Positions 7,224 to 16,199 of a stretch of 54,159 nt of DNA are shown here, one piece after another. Under the pieces are notes generated by a model. It worked only from the letters and a program-made list of their open reading frames with translations, was not told the DNA's origin and searched no databases. Position numbers and translations under genes: made by a program. The stretch comes from SIG455 sp045659025 (GTDB lineage Bacteria; Bacillota; Clostridia; UMGS1810). The stretch covers positions 1-54,159 of the forward strand of contig JAZOWA010000041.1 of the NCBI GenBank assembly GCA_045659025.1, written 5' to 3'. How positions within the stretch are numbered: the stretch's first letter is position 1; the number at the start of each line of letters is the position of its first letter.

Positions 7224-8582
7224 TTATCGGAGAAGTTCCTCGAGCTTGGCTACGGGCATAGGACGATAGAAATAATAACCTTGCATCATATCGCAACCAG
7301 CCTCAATAGCAACTCTTTTATGTTCCTCCGTCTCAACGCCCTCACACAGAACCTTAAATCCAAGGTCTTTAGCGGTGTTGATAATGTTTTTAAGAATAAC
7401 AAAACCATTGGGTTCCAAAGCGCCACAGGTGATTTCTCTATCAATCTTTACAACGCTTATATCAAAATTGCTAAGATCAGTAAAGGATGTGTAGCCTTTG
7501 CCAAAGTCATCTAACAGGATAAGCATACCCTTACCATTGAGAATAGTTAGATTCTCCATCATAACCTGCTTATCTTCATCCGACAATGACTTATCCTCAA
7601 GCACCTCTATGGCTACTGTGGAATAGTCTATTTCATACTTGTCAATTATATTTGAAATAACGGAAGGAAAATCCTTATTGCAGAGAGTAGCACGTGAGAA
7701 ATTGATTGTATATACATACTTGCTTCTTCGTGCCTTGTCATTGGCAATCCATTTACAGTTTTTCTCGAATATGTAATAATCAAACTTCTCTGTAAGTCCT
7801 ACACTGTTTACCGCAGAAAGAAACGCATTGGGTGAGAGAATACCATCCTCGGAATTCAATCGGGAAAGCACTTCCGCACCCACAATTTTGCCTGTGGCAG
7901 AGTCGATAACAGGCTGATACTCAAGAAAAAACTTGTTGTTATCAATTTCATTCTGTATGTTATTCTCTATCTTGATTTTACGTTCAAACTCTTTACCACT
8001 GCTATTATCCCATTCGCAATACAATCTGCCCTTATCATCCGCCATGGCACACGCCTGCTTTGCTCTTGATAGAGCGGTATCGAAGTTAACCTGATTGGAC
8101 ACAGTAGCACAAAAACCAAATCGCACAGATGCCATATTAACCGCCTCGTTGGTATGGAGAATCTTACTTATCTCGTTTTGGCAGGATTCAATAAGTGTAA
8201 TTGTGTCCCTTGCCTCAAATTCGCTAAGTGCCACGAAGCAACCGCTACTGCTGAGTGCTACATTACCTACTGCGCCAGTAGCAAAATTCTTAATAAGAAC
8301 GGTGCGTATATGGGAAAGTATCCGCATAATCTTGGAGTCTGCCAAAAGGCCTTTCATGCTGTCTGTTGAAACAGATACATAAATCACACAACGGTTCTTG
8401 CGTAGGGTTGTGAGCTTATTAAAATCACTTTCAAGGCGATTGGTACTCACTATGCCTTTTTCCTCCGCTTCGTTGGCAGTTTTCACACATTTGAGCACAA
8501 AATATAATCCGATTGCACCCATTACAAGAAAGCAGATAACGAGAATTGTTATAATTACATAAGGAAATTCAAATATTCTCAA
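7224..8582 (-). CDS. Membrane-anchored c-di-GMP phosphodiesterase (degenerate GGDEF, EAL)
   Basis: 452 aa. One membrane helix (7-31), then a GGDEF-like fold at about 60-195 with the signature replaced by SSSGCF (no synthase activity expected). An EAL domain follows at 205-450. The EAL active-site residues are present: E237 (as EVL), N294, E326, D358-D359, K379, E414 and Q434, so it is predicted to hydrolyse c-di-GMP to pGpG. The start is TTG, with AGGAG 10 nt upstream. An ATG-GAT-TGA triplet set overlaps it just upstream. Placed among glycosyltransferases, it probably lowers c-di-GMP locally to limit polysaccharide output. That role is inference. Confidence 0.88.
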   Translation of the reverse strand: MRIFEFPYVIITILVICFLVMGAIGLYFVLKCVKTANEAEEKGIVSTNRLESDFNKLTTLRKNRCVIYVSVSTDSMKGLLADSKIMRILSHIRTVLIKNFATGAVGNVALSSSGCFVALSEFEARDTITLIESCQNEISKILHTNEAVNMASVRFGFCATVSNQVNFDTALSRAKQACAMADDKGRLYCEWDNSSGKEFERKIKIENNIQNEIDNNKFFLEYQPVIDSATGKIVGAEVLSRLNSEDGILSPNAFLSAVNSVGLTEKFDYYIFEKNCKWIANDKARRSKYVYTINFSRATLCNKDFPSVISNIIDKYEIDYSTVAIEVLEDKSLSDEDKQVMMENLTILNGKGMLILLDDFGKGYTSFTDLSNFDISVVKIDREITCGALEPNGFVILKNIINTAKDLGFKVLCEGVETEEHKRVAIEAGCDMMQGYYFYRPMPVAKLEELLR

Positions 8583-8598
8583 TCCATATCAACTCCTA

Positions 8599-9675
8599 TC
8601 ATTTTACTCTGGTGAAAATCGGGTATTCATCATTACCTGCAGTGCGGATAAGGCCGAGTCTTTCCGCAACCTGATTTAATTTGATATTGTCTTTCTTAGT
8701 GGTGCTTTTACGTCTTGACATCTCTTTTGCAACAAAGATGGGGCCAAGAGCAAGAAGGGACCTCATAAGATCTAAGAAATAAATGCCGTGGCGTCTGTGC
8801 TCTGCCAAGACTTCAAACATAGCATATTTAATATCGTCTATATCAAAATTCTTTGCAGATGAAGCCTTGATCCATTTGAAGAAATCGGCATATGCCTTGG
8901 CATCAAACTTCTCCTTAAAATATATACCGTTTATGTAGTAATCCCACATATCAGTGCCATCAACTGTGAGCATAGCATCAAAGAATTTTTTCTGTATACC
9001 TACAACTTCTTTATGCTGTCTCTCAAGAGTAGTGCTTGTAATCTGCTTATCGTGGAGGCGGTACATAAGAAGATACTCGGGAAGAATCTCCATTCTGTAA
9101 CCCTTTGATACCATACGTGTCCAAAGGTCAAGATCCTCGGTGCATGTAAGAGTGGTATCATATAAAAGCTCTCTCATCACCTCTGCCCTTGCAATAACAC
9201 CAGGATGGAGAATGGGATTAGTAACCAGAAGCATCGCCTTAAGTGCATTAAAATCGCATCTGCCACCACTTCCGCCTGAAGCACAAACTCCGTTTTTAAG
9301 GGTGAAGAACTTACAAGAGGAAAGATGAACATCAGGATTTGCTTCCATATAGGCATACTGCTTCTCAAGGCGGTCTGACATACAGATATCATCCGCATCC
9401 ATTCGGGCGATATATTTGCCCTGGCTAAGCGAGATTGCTCTGTTGAGAGACTTGGGAAGGCGGAGGTTAACCTCATTGGGATATACCTTAACCCTCTCAT
9501 CTTTAAGTGCGTATTTCTCTAAAATCTCTGCAGTGGAATCGGTGGAACAATCATTAATTACAACGAGTTCCCAACTATCAAATGTCTGTGCTAAAATACT
9601 ATCCAAAGTCTCGGCAAGGTAATCCTCACCGTTATAGACACTCATGATCAAGGAAATTTCGGGCGTCTTATTCAA
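8599..9675 (-). CDS. Family 2 glycosyltransferase
   Basis: 358 aa soluble enzyme. The GT-A domain covers residues 1-220: LIMSVYNGEDYL, NDCSTDSTAEIL, and the metal-binding MDADDIC near residue 93. TCTEDLDLW near residue 180 supplies the likely catalytic acidic residues. The C-terminal 130 residues are a basic helical extension. It transfers one sugar from an NDP donor to the lipid-linked glycan at the inner membrane face; the sugar is unknown. The start is TTG with AAGGAG upstream, since no in-frame ATG precedes the conserved strand. It ends 17 nt before the EAL gene. Confidence 0.88.
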   Translation of the reverse strand: MNKTPEISLIMSVYNGEDYLAETLDSILAQTFDSWELVVINDCSTDSTAEILEKYALKDERVKVYPNEVNLRLPKSLNRAISLSQGKYIARMDADDICMSDRLEKQYAYMEANPDVHLSSCKFFTLKNGVCASGGSGGRCDFNALKAMLLVTNPILHPGVIARAEVMRELLYDTTLTCTEDLDLWTRMVSKGYRMEILPEYLLMYRLHDKQITSTTLERQHKEVVGIQKKFFDAMLTVDGTDMWDYYINGIYFKEKFDAKAYADFFKWIKASSAKNFDIDDIKYAMFEVLAEHRRHGIYFLDLMRSLLALGPIFVAKEMSRRKSTTKKDNIKLNQVAERLGLIRTAGNDEYPIFTRVK

Positions 9676-9681
9676 ATCGTG

Positions 9682-10701
9682 TCATCTCCTTTTTAATATT
9701 GATTTAATCAACGCACAAATGTTCAGAAAACAAAAGGCGGTCTTTATAAACTTATTTCTTATCAAAAACACTGCAATACGGCTCTTGGGTGTAATGCGAG
9801 TAAATGTGGCATTACCGATAAGCTTGCCGTGGATAGAGCCAATTATGTATTCTTTCAGTTTGCCAACGCTCTTATAGTGATTGCCCTCCGCGGCTGCCGC
9901 CAGAACGGCAAAGCACATAAAGCAGGAGTATCGGCTGAGCTGATCATAAAAATCGCAAGGTAAGCTATGGTCTATCTTGCAGAGTTCGTTTATTACATTC
10001 TCAATAAGCAGAATCTGCCTGGAATTAAAATCCTTGGAAAGAGAATCCTCACGCATGGTATACAGATATGCGTTCTTCTTACTTATATAAACGCTCTGCG
10101 CCTGAAGATAGCAAGGAATCACACAACACAAATCCTCGCCCAGGGATATCTTCGGGTTAACGGCAAGTTGATTGGGCGTGAGAAGGGTTCTTCTTACTGC
10201 CTTGCCGGAAAGGTAATATGAAATATGCTCCATATCCTTATTCATCAAAAGCCCCGGATAAATATGCTCTGTGATGCCATCCCTATCATAGTAGCCCTCG
10301 GATACAAAGTCATTGGTAATCTTCATAACTCCCGCAGAGGATACCCATTGATAACCGAAGGATACAATGTCGGGGGAATATTTAGTGATTATATCATAGG
10401 CGGTCTCTAAAGTATCCGCCTCAATAGCATCGTCGGAGTCGAGGTTGAATACATAATCGCCCTCGGCAACACGGATACCCGCCTGACGGGCAGATGCAAG
10501 ACCGCCGTTTGGTTTATGAACCACCTTGATGCGAGGATCTGCCTTAGCATACTCATCACAAATCAAGGGACATTCGTCGGGTGAGCCATCATCTACCAAG
10601 ATAAGTTCCCAATCAGAGAAAGTCTGGGAAAGGATGCTCTCCACACATTTTCTTATGTATTTCTCAACTTTATAAACAGGAACAATTACTGAAAACAGCA
10701 T
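9682..10701 (-). CDS. Family 2 glycosyltransferase
   Basis: 339 aa. Conserved GT2 features: FSVIVPVYKVEKYI at the N-terminus, LVDDGSPD, KPNGGLASARQAGI and the DXD-like LDSDDAI near 93. The remaining 200 residues include the acceptor side and a basic C-terminus. AGGAG precedes the ATG by 6 nt. The gene lies only 6 nt upstream of the next GT2. It is one of three consecutive soluble GT2 enzymes, so the repeat unit probably receives several sugars or branches. Specificity cannot be assigned. Confidence 0.88.
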   Translation of the reverse strand: MLFSVIVPVYKVEKYIRKCVESILSQTFSDWELILVDDGSPDECPLICDEYAKADPRIKVVHKPNGGLASARQAGIRVAEGDYVFNLDSDDAIEADTLETAYDIITKYSPDIVSFGYQWVSSAGVMKITNDFVSEGYYDRDGITEHIYPGLLMNKDMEHISYYLSGKAVRRTLLTPNQLAVNPKISLGEDLCCVIPCYLQAQSVYISKKNAYLYTMREDSLSKDFNSRQILLIENVINELCKIDHSLPCDFYDQLSRYSCFMCFAVLAAAAEGNHYKSVGKLKEYIIGSIHGKLIGNATFTRITPKSRIAVFLIRNKFIKTAFCFLNICALIKSILKRR

Positions 10702-10710
10702 ATCTATCTC

Positions 10711-11769
10711 CTATCTGCTACGCAAGTTCACAAGGCCTATCTGCATAAAATACAATCTGTATTTCACCGCATAGGCAAAGAGTGCTTGCTTAAGGGGCAA
10801 TTTATGAAGTGGGTATTTCTTCATAATCTTTATAGTGAGAGGGTTGGTACAAATCAATTTAAGTCGTGATATGAGGGCTTTATTACCTATTCCCTTATCC
10901 TTGGCATAAAGTATCTCCTGAGCGCAAAGCACTCTGCAAAACGCCTGCCAGAATCTGCCCAGATACATATCGTACACCTCGGGGGCAATATCTTTGGAAT
11001 AGCGTTTGCCTGCCTCTGCCATAAACACAACGGCTTTATCAAGGCGGTCTTTCTTATAAGACTTTGAAATAGAATCTTCATTACGACAGTAATTATAGTA
11101 TGCTCCGCTTATACCAGTCGCTTTATTTATGCAGGATATATAGTCCACCATAAACAGAGCGTCCTCGGACAGCATCTCCCTCTCAGATTCAAAGGCAAGG
11201 TTATTATCAGCAATTATATCTCTGCGGAAAAGATTTTTCCACACGCTCATACCATATTTGCTATCGTACTCTGCCTCGGGCAAGGCACCGATAATACCCA
11301 GCCTGAGTTCCTGAAGTTGTGAGGGCTTATCAAAGTGGGTATCGCATGGGAAATCGGATTTGACTTCCTTCTCCCCTTCTTCGCTGAACATATTACCGTC
11401 CACAAATATGGTGCCCGACATAACCAAATCGGATGAATACTTCTCGGCAACATTATAAAGGGTCTCATACATATCGTATGTCACATAGTCATCCGCATCT
11501 ACAAAGGCGACGTACTCGCCTCTCGCAACAGCAAGACCTGAGTTTCTCGCTTTGCCTGCGCCTTCGTTGGATTTGTGGATCACCTTGATACGTGAATCAG
11601 AAGCTGCTGCTTCGTCGCAAAGCGCAGGTGAATTATCAGGGGATTCATCATCCACAAGGATTATCTCTATATCCTTCAAGGTCTGGTTCTGCAAAGAATC
11701 AAGACTCCTTGCGAGATACTTCTCTGCCTTATATACAGGTACGATAATACTTACCTTTGGCTCTGCCAC
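10711..11769 (-). CDS. Family 2 glycosyltransferase
   Basis: 352 aa. VSIIVPVYKAEKYLARSL, LVDDESPDN, HKSNEGAGKARNSGL and the metal site VDADDYV mark a GT2 catalytic domain in the first 130 residues. SEDALFMVDY is the likely catalytic-base region. GTG at 11769 is chosen as start because GGAGG is 8 nt upstream; a GTG three codons earlier would overlap the ribosome binding site and the preceding gene. It follows the GT4 gene by 5 nt, consistent with coupled translation. Sugar specificity is unknown. Confidence 0.87.
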   Translation of the reverse strand: MAEPKVSIIVPVYKAEKYLARSLDSLQNQTLKDIEIILVDDESPDNSPALCDEAAASDSRIKVIHKSNEGAGKARNSGLAVARGEYVAFVDADDYVTYDMYETLYNVAEKYSSDLVMSGTIFVDGNMFSEEGEKEVKSDFPCDTHFDKPSQLQELRLGIIGALPEAEYDSKYGMSVWKNLFRRDIIADNNLAFESEREMLSEDALFMVDYISCINKATGISGAYYNYCRNEDSISKSYKKDRLDKAVVFMAEAGKRYSKDIAPEVYDMYLGRFWQAFCRVLCAQEILYAKDKGIGNKALISRLKLICTNPLTIKIMKKYPLHKLPLKQALFAYAVKYRLYFMQIGLVNLRSR

Positions 11770-11774
11770 GTATC

Positions 11775-12986
11775 TCACCTCCGATTTATGAGCTCTTCGT
11801 ATTTTTTAATCAATATATCGCAATAGGAATCAATACTTAAAATATTGTCCTTCTCATTTTTGCAATTTTCTCTCAATCGATTATAATAATCGTCATTTTC
11901 AATTGTAAACTTCAACGCCTCCGCAATACCCTCGGGTGTGGGAGCCTTAACCAATGTGCCTGTGACACCATCCCGCACAAGTTCTGCCATACCACCACTA
12001 TTCATAGTGACAACCGGCACGCCCATACAATGAGCCTCCAGGATTGACAAGGGACAATTCTCATAGCATACCGACGGAAGCAATAACACCTTTGCCTTTG
12101 ACATGGTATCGGTAAGTGCGTCACCCGTTAAGAATCCTGCTTTGCGGATATTATCTATGCCATCAAGCGCATCCTCATCAGGACCACCGCCCGCTACAAC
12201 GAATTGGTATTGGGGTAAAAGCTTTGCTGTGCGGGAAAGGAGTTCCACTCCCTTCTCCTTTGAAAGACGGCCCACGAACAGAATATATGGCTCGGGGGTG
12301 TCGGTAGTCTTACTAAATTTATCTTTATTGATAAAGTTATGTATTGTAAAGGTCTTGCCCTTATAAAAACTCTTGGCAGAGAGAAGTTTTCTCTCCAAGA
12401 AGTTACTGGGGCAGACAAACAAATCTACCTTCTTATAAGTTTTAAGGAACGAATAAAGTTTAGCCTCCATCACACCCAAAAGACTCTTAACTCCTGAGCC
12501 GTGGATACATTTATTTTTATAGCAGTTAACAGTTGAGCCACCGACACACTTCTCGCAAGGCTTTCCTGCAGAGAAATCATAAAGCAAATGGTTTGGGCAA
12601 ATCATCTGGTAATCGTGAGCGGTCTGCACAAGGGGGATGCCCCTTTTCTTTACCGCATAAATAATAGAGGGAGTGAGCTGGAAATTGATGTTATTCATAT
12701 GAACAACATCGGGCTTGAAATCATCGAGCACCTTGCCGATTTTATTCATTGCCTCAAGGGAGAACAGTATCTTGGAGGGATAGAGAAACCTGCCAAGCCC
12801 TGTGGAGTGAAAATCCATATTCTGTGTGTATTTCCCTGCCCTATTGCATACGGTGTTATTATCATCGTACATACCAAAATACTGGACTTCGTGGCCCAAT
12901 GAGGCAAGGTGTTCACCAAGGGATAGCATATAGCTCTCGCTACCGCCTCTGGGATATAGGAATTTATTCACCATCAAAATTTTCAT
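11775..12986 (-). CDS. Family 4 glycosyltransferase
   Basis: 403 aa GT-B fold enzyme. The N-terminal domain begins MKILMVNKFLYPRGGSE. The C-terminal donor domain contains ILFVGRLSKEKGVELL and the E-x7-E motif region LLPSVCYENCPLSILEAHCMGVPVV. A cluster of six Cys lies near residues 131-165 (CPNHLLYDF...C-x2-C...C-x3-C), seen in a subset of GT4 enzymes and possibly binding a metal. The start overlaps the stop of the Wzy-like gene by 4 nt (ATGA). It adds a sugar to the lipid-linked intermediate in the cytoplasm. Confidence 0.88.
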   Translation of the reverse strand: MKILMVNKFLYPRGGSESYMLSLGEHLASLGHEVQYFGMYDDNNTVCNRAGKYTQNMDFHSTGLGRFLYPSKILFSLEAMNKIGKVLDDFKPDVVHMNNINFQLTPSIIYAVKKRGIPLVQTAHDYQMICPNHLLYDFSAGKPCEKCVGGSTVNCYKNKCIHGSGVKSLLGVMEAKLYSFLKTYKKVDLFVCPSNFLERKLLSAKSFYKGKTFTIHNFINKDKFSKTTDTPEPYILFVGRLSKEKGVELLSRTAKLLPQYQFVVAGGGPDEDALDGIDNIRKAGFLTGDALTDTMSKAKVLLLPSVCYENCPLSILEAHCMGVPVVTMNSGGMAELVRDGVTGTLVKAPTPEGIAEALKFTIENDDYYNRLRENCKNEKDNILSIDSYCDILIKKYEELINRR

Positions 12987-14284
12987 AATAAAGATTCACT
13001 TCCTGCTCTGTTTTCTTCGGAAATGTAACCGAATATTTTGGTCTCGGTAGTGCGTACCTTATCATCATAGCCGTCGCCCATCATAAGAAGGGCAAGCACG
13101 CCCATAAGCAAGGGATAGTTCATGGTATTATCCGTAGAGGATACGACAACAAGATAAAGAGTGAGCATAAATGATATTATACTGCCATCCAGCCTCCCCT
13201 TTCTGCCAAAATACCAGATACGCAAAAGAGTGATGGACAAAAGCCATATAATATATCCCCAAAATCCCAGGTCTATAAAATGCTGAAGAAAGTCATTATG
13301 AACAGATGCTACACCCACATTCATAAAGTTGTTGAGCTGATATGTGAGGAAGCCTATGCCATGACCAAGAAATCCCGGACGAAATTCATAGAACTTATCA
13401 ACTGCGTTATAAATCTCCACACGTCCCGAGGTGTTGATACCTGCTTTTTCAAGGAGTTCAAATACATCAGCCTTGATAAGCGCCACGTAGCCAACCAAAA
13501 TCGCCACCAGCAAAATAGTGAGAATGGAAATCAATCTTCTCGCTGACTTCTCATTGTATTTTGCAACAAATCGAATCAAGTAGCCGAAAGCAAGAGCAAC
13601 TACGATAGCAATAATACCGATACGTTTGAATGCAGATGTGAAGCAAAAAAGAGTCAATGCAAGAAGTATGAAAAACGCTATATTCTTCTTAGGCTTATAG
13701 AGCATATAGATAAGATATGCACCTAAGCAGAAGGCAAGTTCGTGTACCTCTGCCTCGATAATAACATCACCCGTCTCTGCTGCAAACGTAATAACCAAAG
13801 TGATGAACTCGGACATAAATGTGCCGAGACCGTGTTTTGCAATAATGGTTAAAATCATCAGTATATTGGCGGCAAGGATAGCGATAAGGTTATACCATAT
13901 ACCTTTCTCACCAAACACATATAGCATTACTCCGCCCGCCATAGCGAGGGAGAACATATTTACATATACAAACGAGTTGGAAAGGCCTCTTGTGATTACG
14001 CCAACATCTACGGTATCTACAAACCATATAAAAAGTGATATTAAGGTAGTGGCAAGAAGCGGTGTGCTATATACAAGAGCCGCTTTGAAGGATTCTGCCC
14101 CCCTTGCGATATTGGGTTTATACAAAAACACCGCGAAGCCGGAAACAACAAGGATGAGAGCAAAGAGATGACGGTAAGAAATAGCAAGACCCACATAAAG
14201 TGCCTGAGTGACAAAGTAGAAATTCATTGTCGCCACAATTATAAAATAGGCGTCTCTGATCTTATCCCCTATTTGTCTATCCAT
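12983..14284 (-). CDS. O-antigen ligase/Wzy-like polysaccharide polymerase
   Basis: 433 aa with about ten to twelve membrane helices and one larger extracytoplasmic loop near residues 270-330. That loop contains RPGFLGHGIGF and VGVASVHNDFLQHFIDLGFWG, which match the Wzy_C/O-antigen ligase signature with its conserved His. Proteins of this family polymerise undecaprenyl-linked repeat units on the outer face of the membrane, using the chain-length regulators encoded just downstream of the promoter side. Flanking genes are a Wzz-like protein (35 nt upstream) and a GT4 (4-nt overlap), the expected company for a polymerase. Confidence 0.82.
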   Translation of the reverse strand: MDRQIGDKIRDAYFIIVATMNFYFVTQALYVGLAISYRHLFALILVVSGFAVFLYKPNIARGAESFKAALVYSTPLLATTLISLFIWFVDTVDVGVITRGLSNSFVYVNMFSLAMAGGVMLYVFGEKGIWYNLIAILAANILMILTIIAKHGLGTFMSEFITLVITFAAETGDVIIEAEVHELAFCLGAYLIYMLYKPKKNIAFFILLALTLFCFTSAFKRIGIIAIVVALAFGYLIRFVAKYNEKSARRLISILTILLVAILVGYVALIKADVFELLEKAGINTSGRVEIYNAVDKFYEFRPGFLGHGIGFLTYQLNNFMNVGVASVHNDFLQHFIDLGFWGYIIWLLSITLLRIWYFGRKGRLDGSIISFMLTLYLVVVSSTDNTMNYPLLMGVLALLMMGDGYDDKVRTTETKIFGYISEENRAGSESLL

Positions 14285-14319
14285 ACCCTCACCACCTTAC
14301 CGTATAAATCCTCAAATAA

Positions 14320-16179
14320 TCATTTCACCATCAAATCGGATGTGTAATCCTTCTTATTCTTGATTGCCTCGGAGAGAAGCTTTCTTGCAGTTTTGCTCTC
14401 TTTGAAAGTCTCTGCAATGCCGATCTTGTATTCAATTACTACATCGCGAAGTTCTTCCCTCTCATCAAGGCGAAGTCTAAACAGAGTCATTATATCCTCT
14501 ACAGTGATATAATCTGAATCCTCTACAAGTACAACGAAGCTGCCGTTGCCGTTATAGATGTATTCCGCCTTGCTCTTGCCGAAGCACTCTTTAAGACAGG
14601 TGGTGAAGAGCTTGATGATTTCATCACCGGTGGTGCGTTCGTATTCACTATTTATAGTGGCAAGGTTGATGATATCTGCCATACAATACACTACACCATC
14701 ATCTAAAAGCTTTTTATTCATTGACTTTAAGTATTTATCAAGATATGAACGATTGCCAAAACCAGTGAGATGATCTGTGTAGAAGATATAGTAGATAATA
14801 TCTCCTGCTCTTCCGAGGATTATTGAACCGCCACAGCAAATGATTACGAGGAATATAAATGCAATGATTGTATAAAGAGGTACGTTGATGCTCTGTTTTA
14901 CAGATGCAGAAGAAAGAACAGAAATATAACTTGCTCCAAGATATTCATTATACTCGTCATTCGTCTTCATAGTGATATCATAAAGGCGTGTAAGGTCTTC
15001 GGTGAGTTCGTTAATTTCCTCCTCTATTTCAGCACGGATAGCAGCATATTCAGGATTGTAAAGTTCTGTGCATGTGAGTGACGATGAAGCGCACGCCTTA
15101 CCTTTACAATTACCTGTGCACTTGCTAAATGTATCTATCACATAACGGCAATAAGCGCTGTCAATTATAGCGTGTTCTCTATTCTCGTTATGGTCTCGCC
15201 AACTATAGATGAGTTCGTCATAGGTGACTGTCTGGTCACCGACGAAATCCTGAACATTTCTCTCGTGGAGATTATCAAGAATATACTCGTAGGTGATATT
15301 TGTATTGCCTGACTCTCTCATCTTCTTTACATAGGCATCTATTACAGTGACCACATCATCAACGATACTGTTCTCTTTCTCGTTTGAGATATCGTTATTA
15401 TCAATTCGTGTGGTATAGTCCGATATCAACACGGGTTTATTACGGGTAATCTGGTATTTATAGATTCTTGAGAAGATGGATGATACCTTTACGTGTCTTA
15501 AATAACCAAACTCCTCTGCCAAATCACCAAAGGATGCACCCGTGGTGGTGGCACGATAATAGCTATTCTGCTCCATTCGCTGATAGAGCGTGGACAGAGT
15601 CTCCTCAATGCTTGTGTCAATGAGTTCCATCATCTCGATATAGTCATAGTTGGCATTCTGGAGTTTATCAATAGTATTATTTGCAGGGGCTACATTTACA
15701 TATTTGCGGCTGAACTGGGCAAAGTACACGTCAAGAACTTCGTCAAGAATAGTTCTTGCAAACTCACTGCCCTCACCACTGGTAGCAGCAAAGGATACAA
15801 TATATGTGCTGGGCTCGTAGATATATTCTTCGCCTTCTTCAAGTTTTGCCTCTTTTCGAGCTACTTTATCGGCATCCTCAATGGGAGTTATCTCCATACG
15901 GGAGATAAGGCTATCCACTGAGTATATGCCCGTAAGACCCATTTTATCAACCACTTTGGACATAACCGCAGAGGATTTGATCTCATTAACATCAAGCTTT
16001 TCACCGGTAGGTGCAAGGCCAAGCTCTGCCTGTTCGTCATTATAGTGGATTACCTCGGATGCTATATAGGTGTTGGAAGCAGAAAGCTTATAATATACTG
16101 CATAGGTCGCCAAAAGACAGAAAACCGTTATGAAGGGTATGAGTTTTCTTATATATCTTAAAATCTGAAAATTTTTCAT
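14320..16179 (-). CDS. Wzz-like chain-length regulator fused to a degenerate GGDEF domain
   Basis: 619 aa. Membrane helices lie at about 13-32 and 436-458, enclosing a 400-residue extracytoplasmic region that starts like Wzz (YKLSASNTYIASEVI) and has helical segments. Five Cys sit close together at 344-370, perhaps disulfide-bonded. The cytoplasmic C-terminus (466-615) folds as GGDEF: FYTDHLTGFGNRSYL and a TTGDE segment. The signature is replaced by GNGSF (544-548) and the RxxD inhibitory site by KSKA, so it should neither make c-di-GMP nor bind it at the I-site. It may be a regulatory or docking domain that ties chain-length control to signalling. ATG has AAGGAGG upstream. Confidence 0.8.
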   Translation of the reverse strand: MKNFQILRYIRKLIPFITVFCLLATYAVYYKLSASNTYIASEVIHYNDEQAELGLAPTGEKLDVNEIKSSAVMSKVVDKMGLTGIYSVDSLISRMEITPIEDADKVARKEAKLEEGEEYIYEPSTYIVSFAATSGEGSEFARTILDEVLDVYFAQFSRKYVNVAPANNTIDKLQNANYDYIEMMELIDTSIEETLSTLYQRMEQNSYYRATTTGASFGDLAEEFGYLRHVKVSSIFSRIYKYQITRNKPVLISDYTTRIDNNDISNEKENSIVDDVVTVIDAYVKKMRESGNTNITYEYILDNLHERNVQDFVGDQTVTYDELIYSWRDHNENREHAIIDSAYCRYVIDTFSKCTGNCKGKACASSSLTCTELYNPEYAAIRAEIEEEINELTEDLTRLYDITMKTNDEYNEYLGASYISVLSSASVKQSINVPLYTIIAFIFLVIICCGGSIILGRAGDIIYYIFYTDHLTGFGNRSYLDKYLKSMNKKLLDDGVVYCMADIINLATINSEYERTTGDEIIKLFTTCLKECFGKSKAEYIYNGNGSFVVLVEDSDYITVEDIMTLFRLRLDEREELRDVVIEYKIGIAETFKESKTARKLLSEAIKNKKDYTSDLMVK

Positions 16180-16199
16180 ATTAATCCTCCTTTACGGTT

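Noticed and set aside
14320..16179. Active diguanylate cyclase
   Set aside because: The signature is GNGSF and the I-site residues are absent, so synthase activity is not expected.
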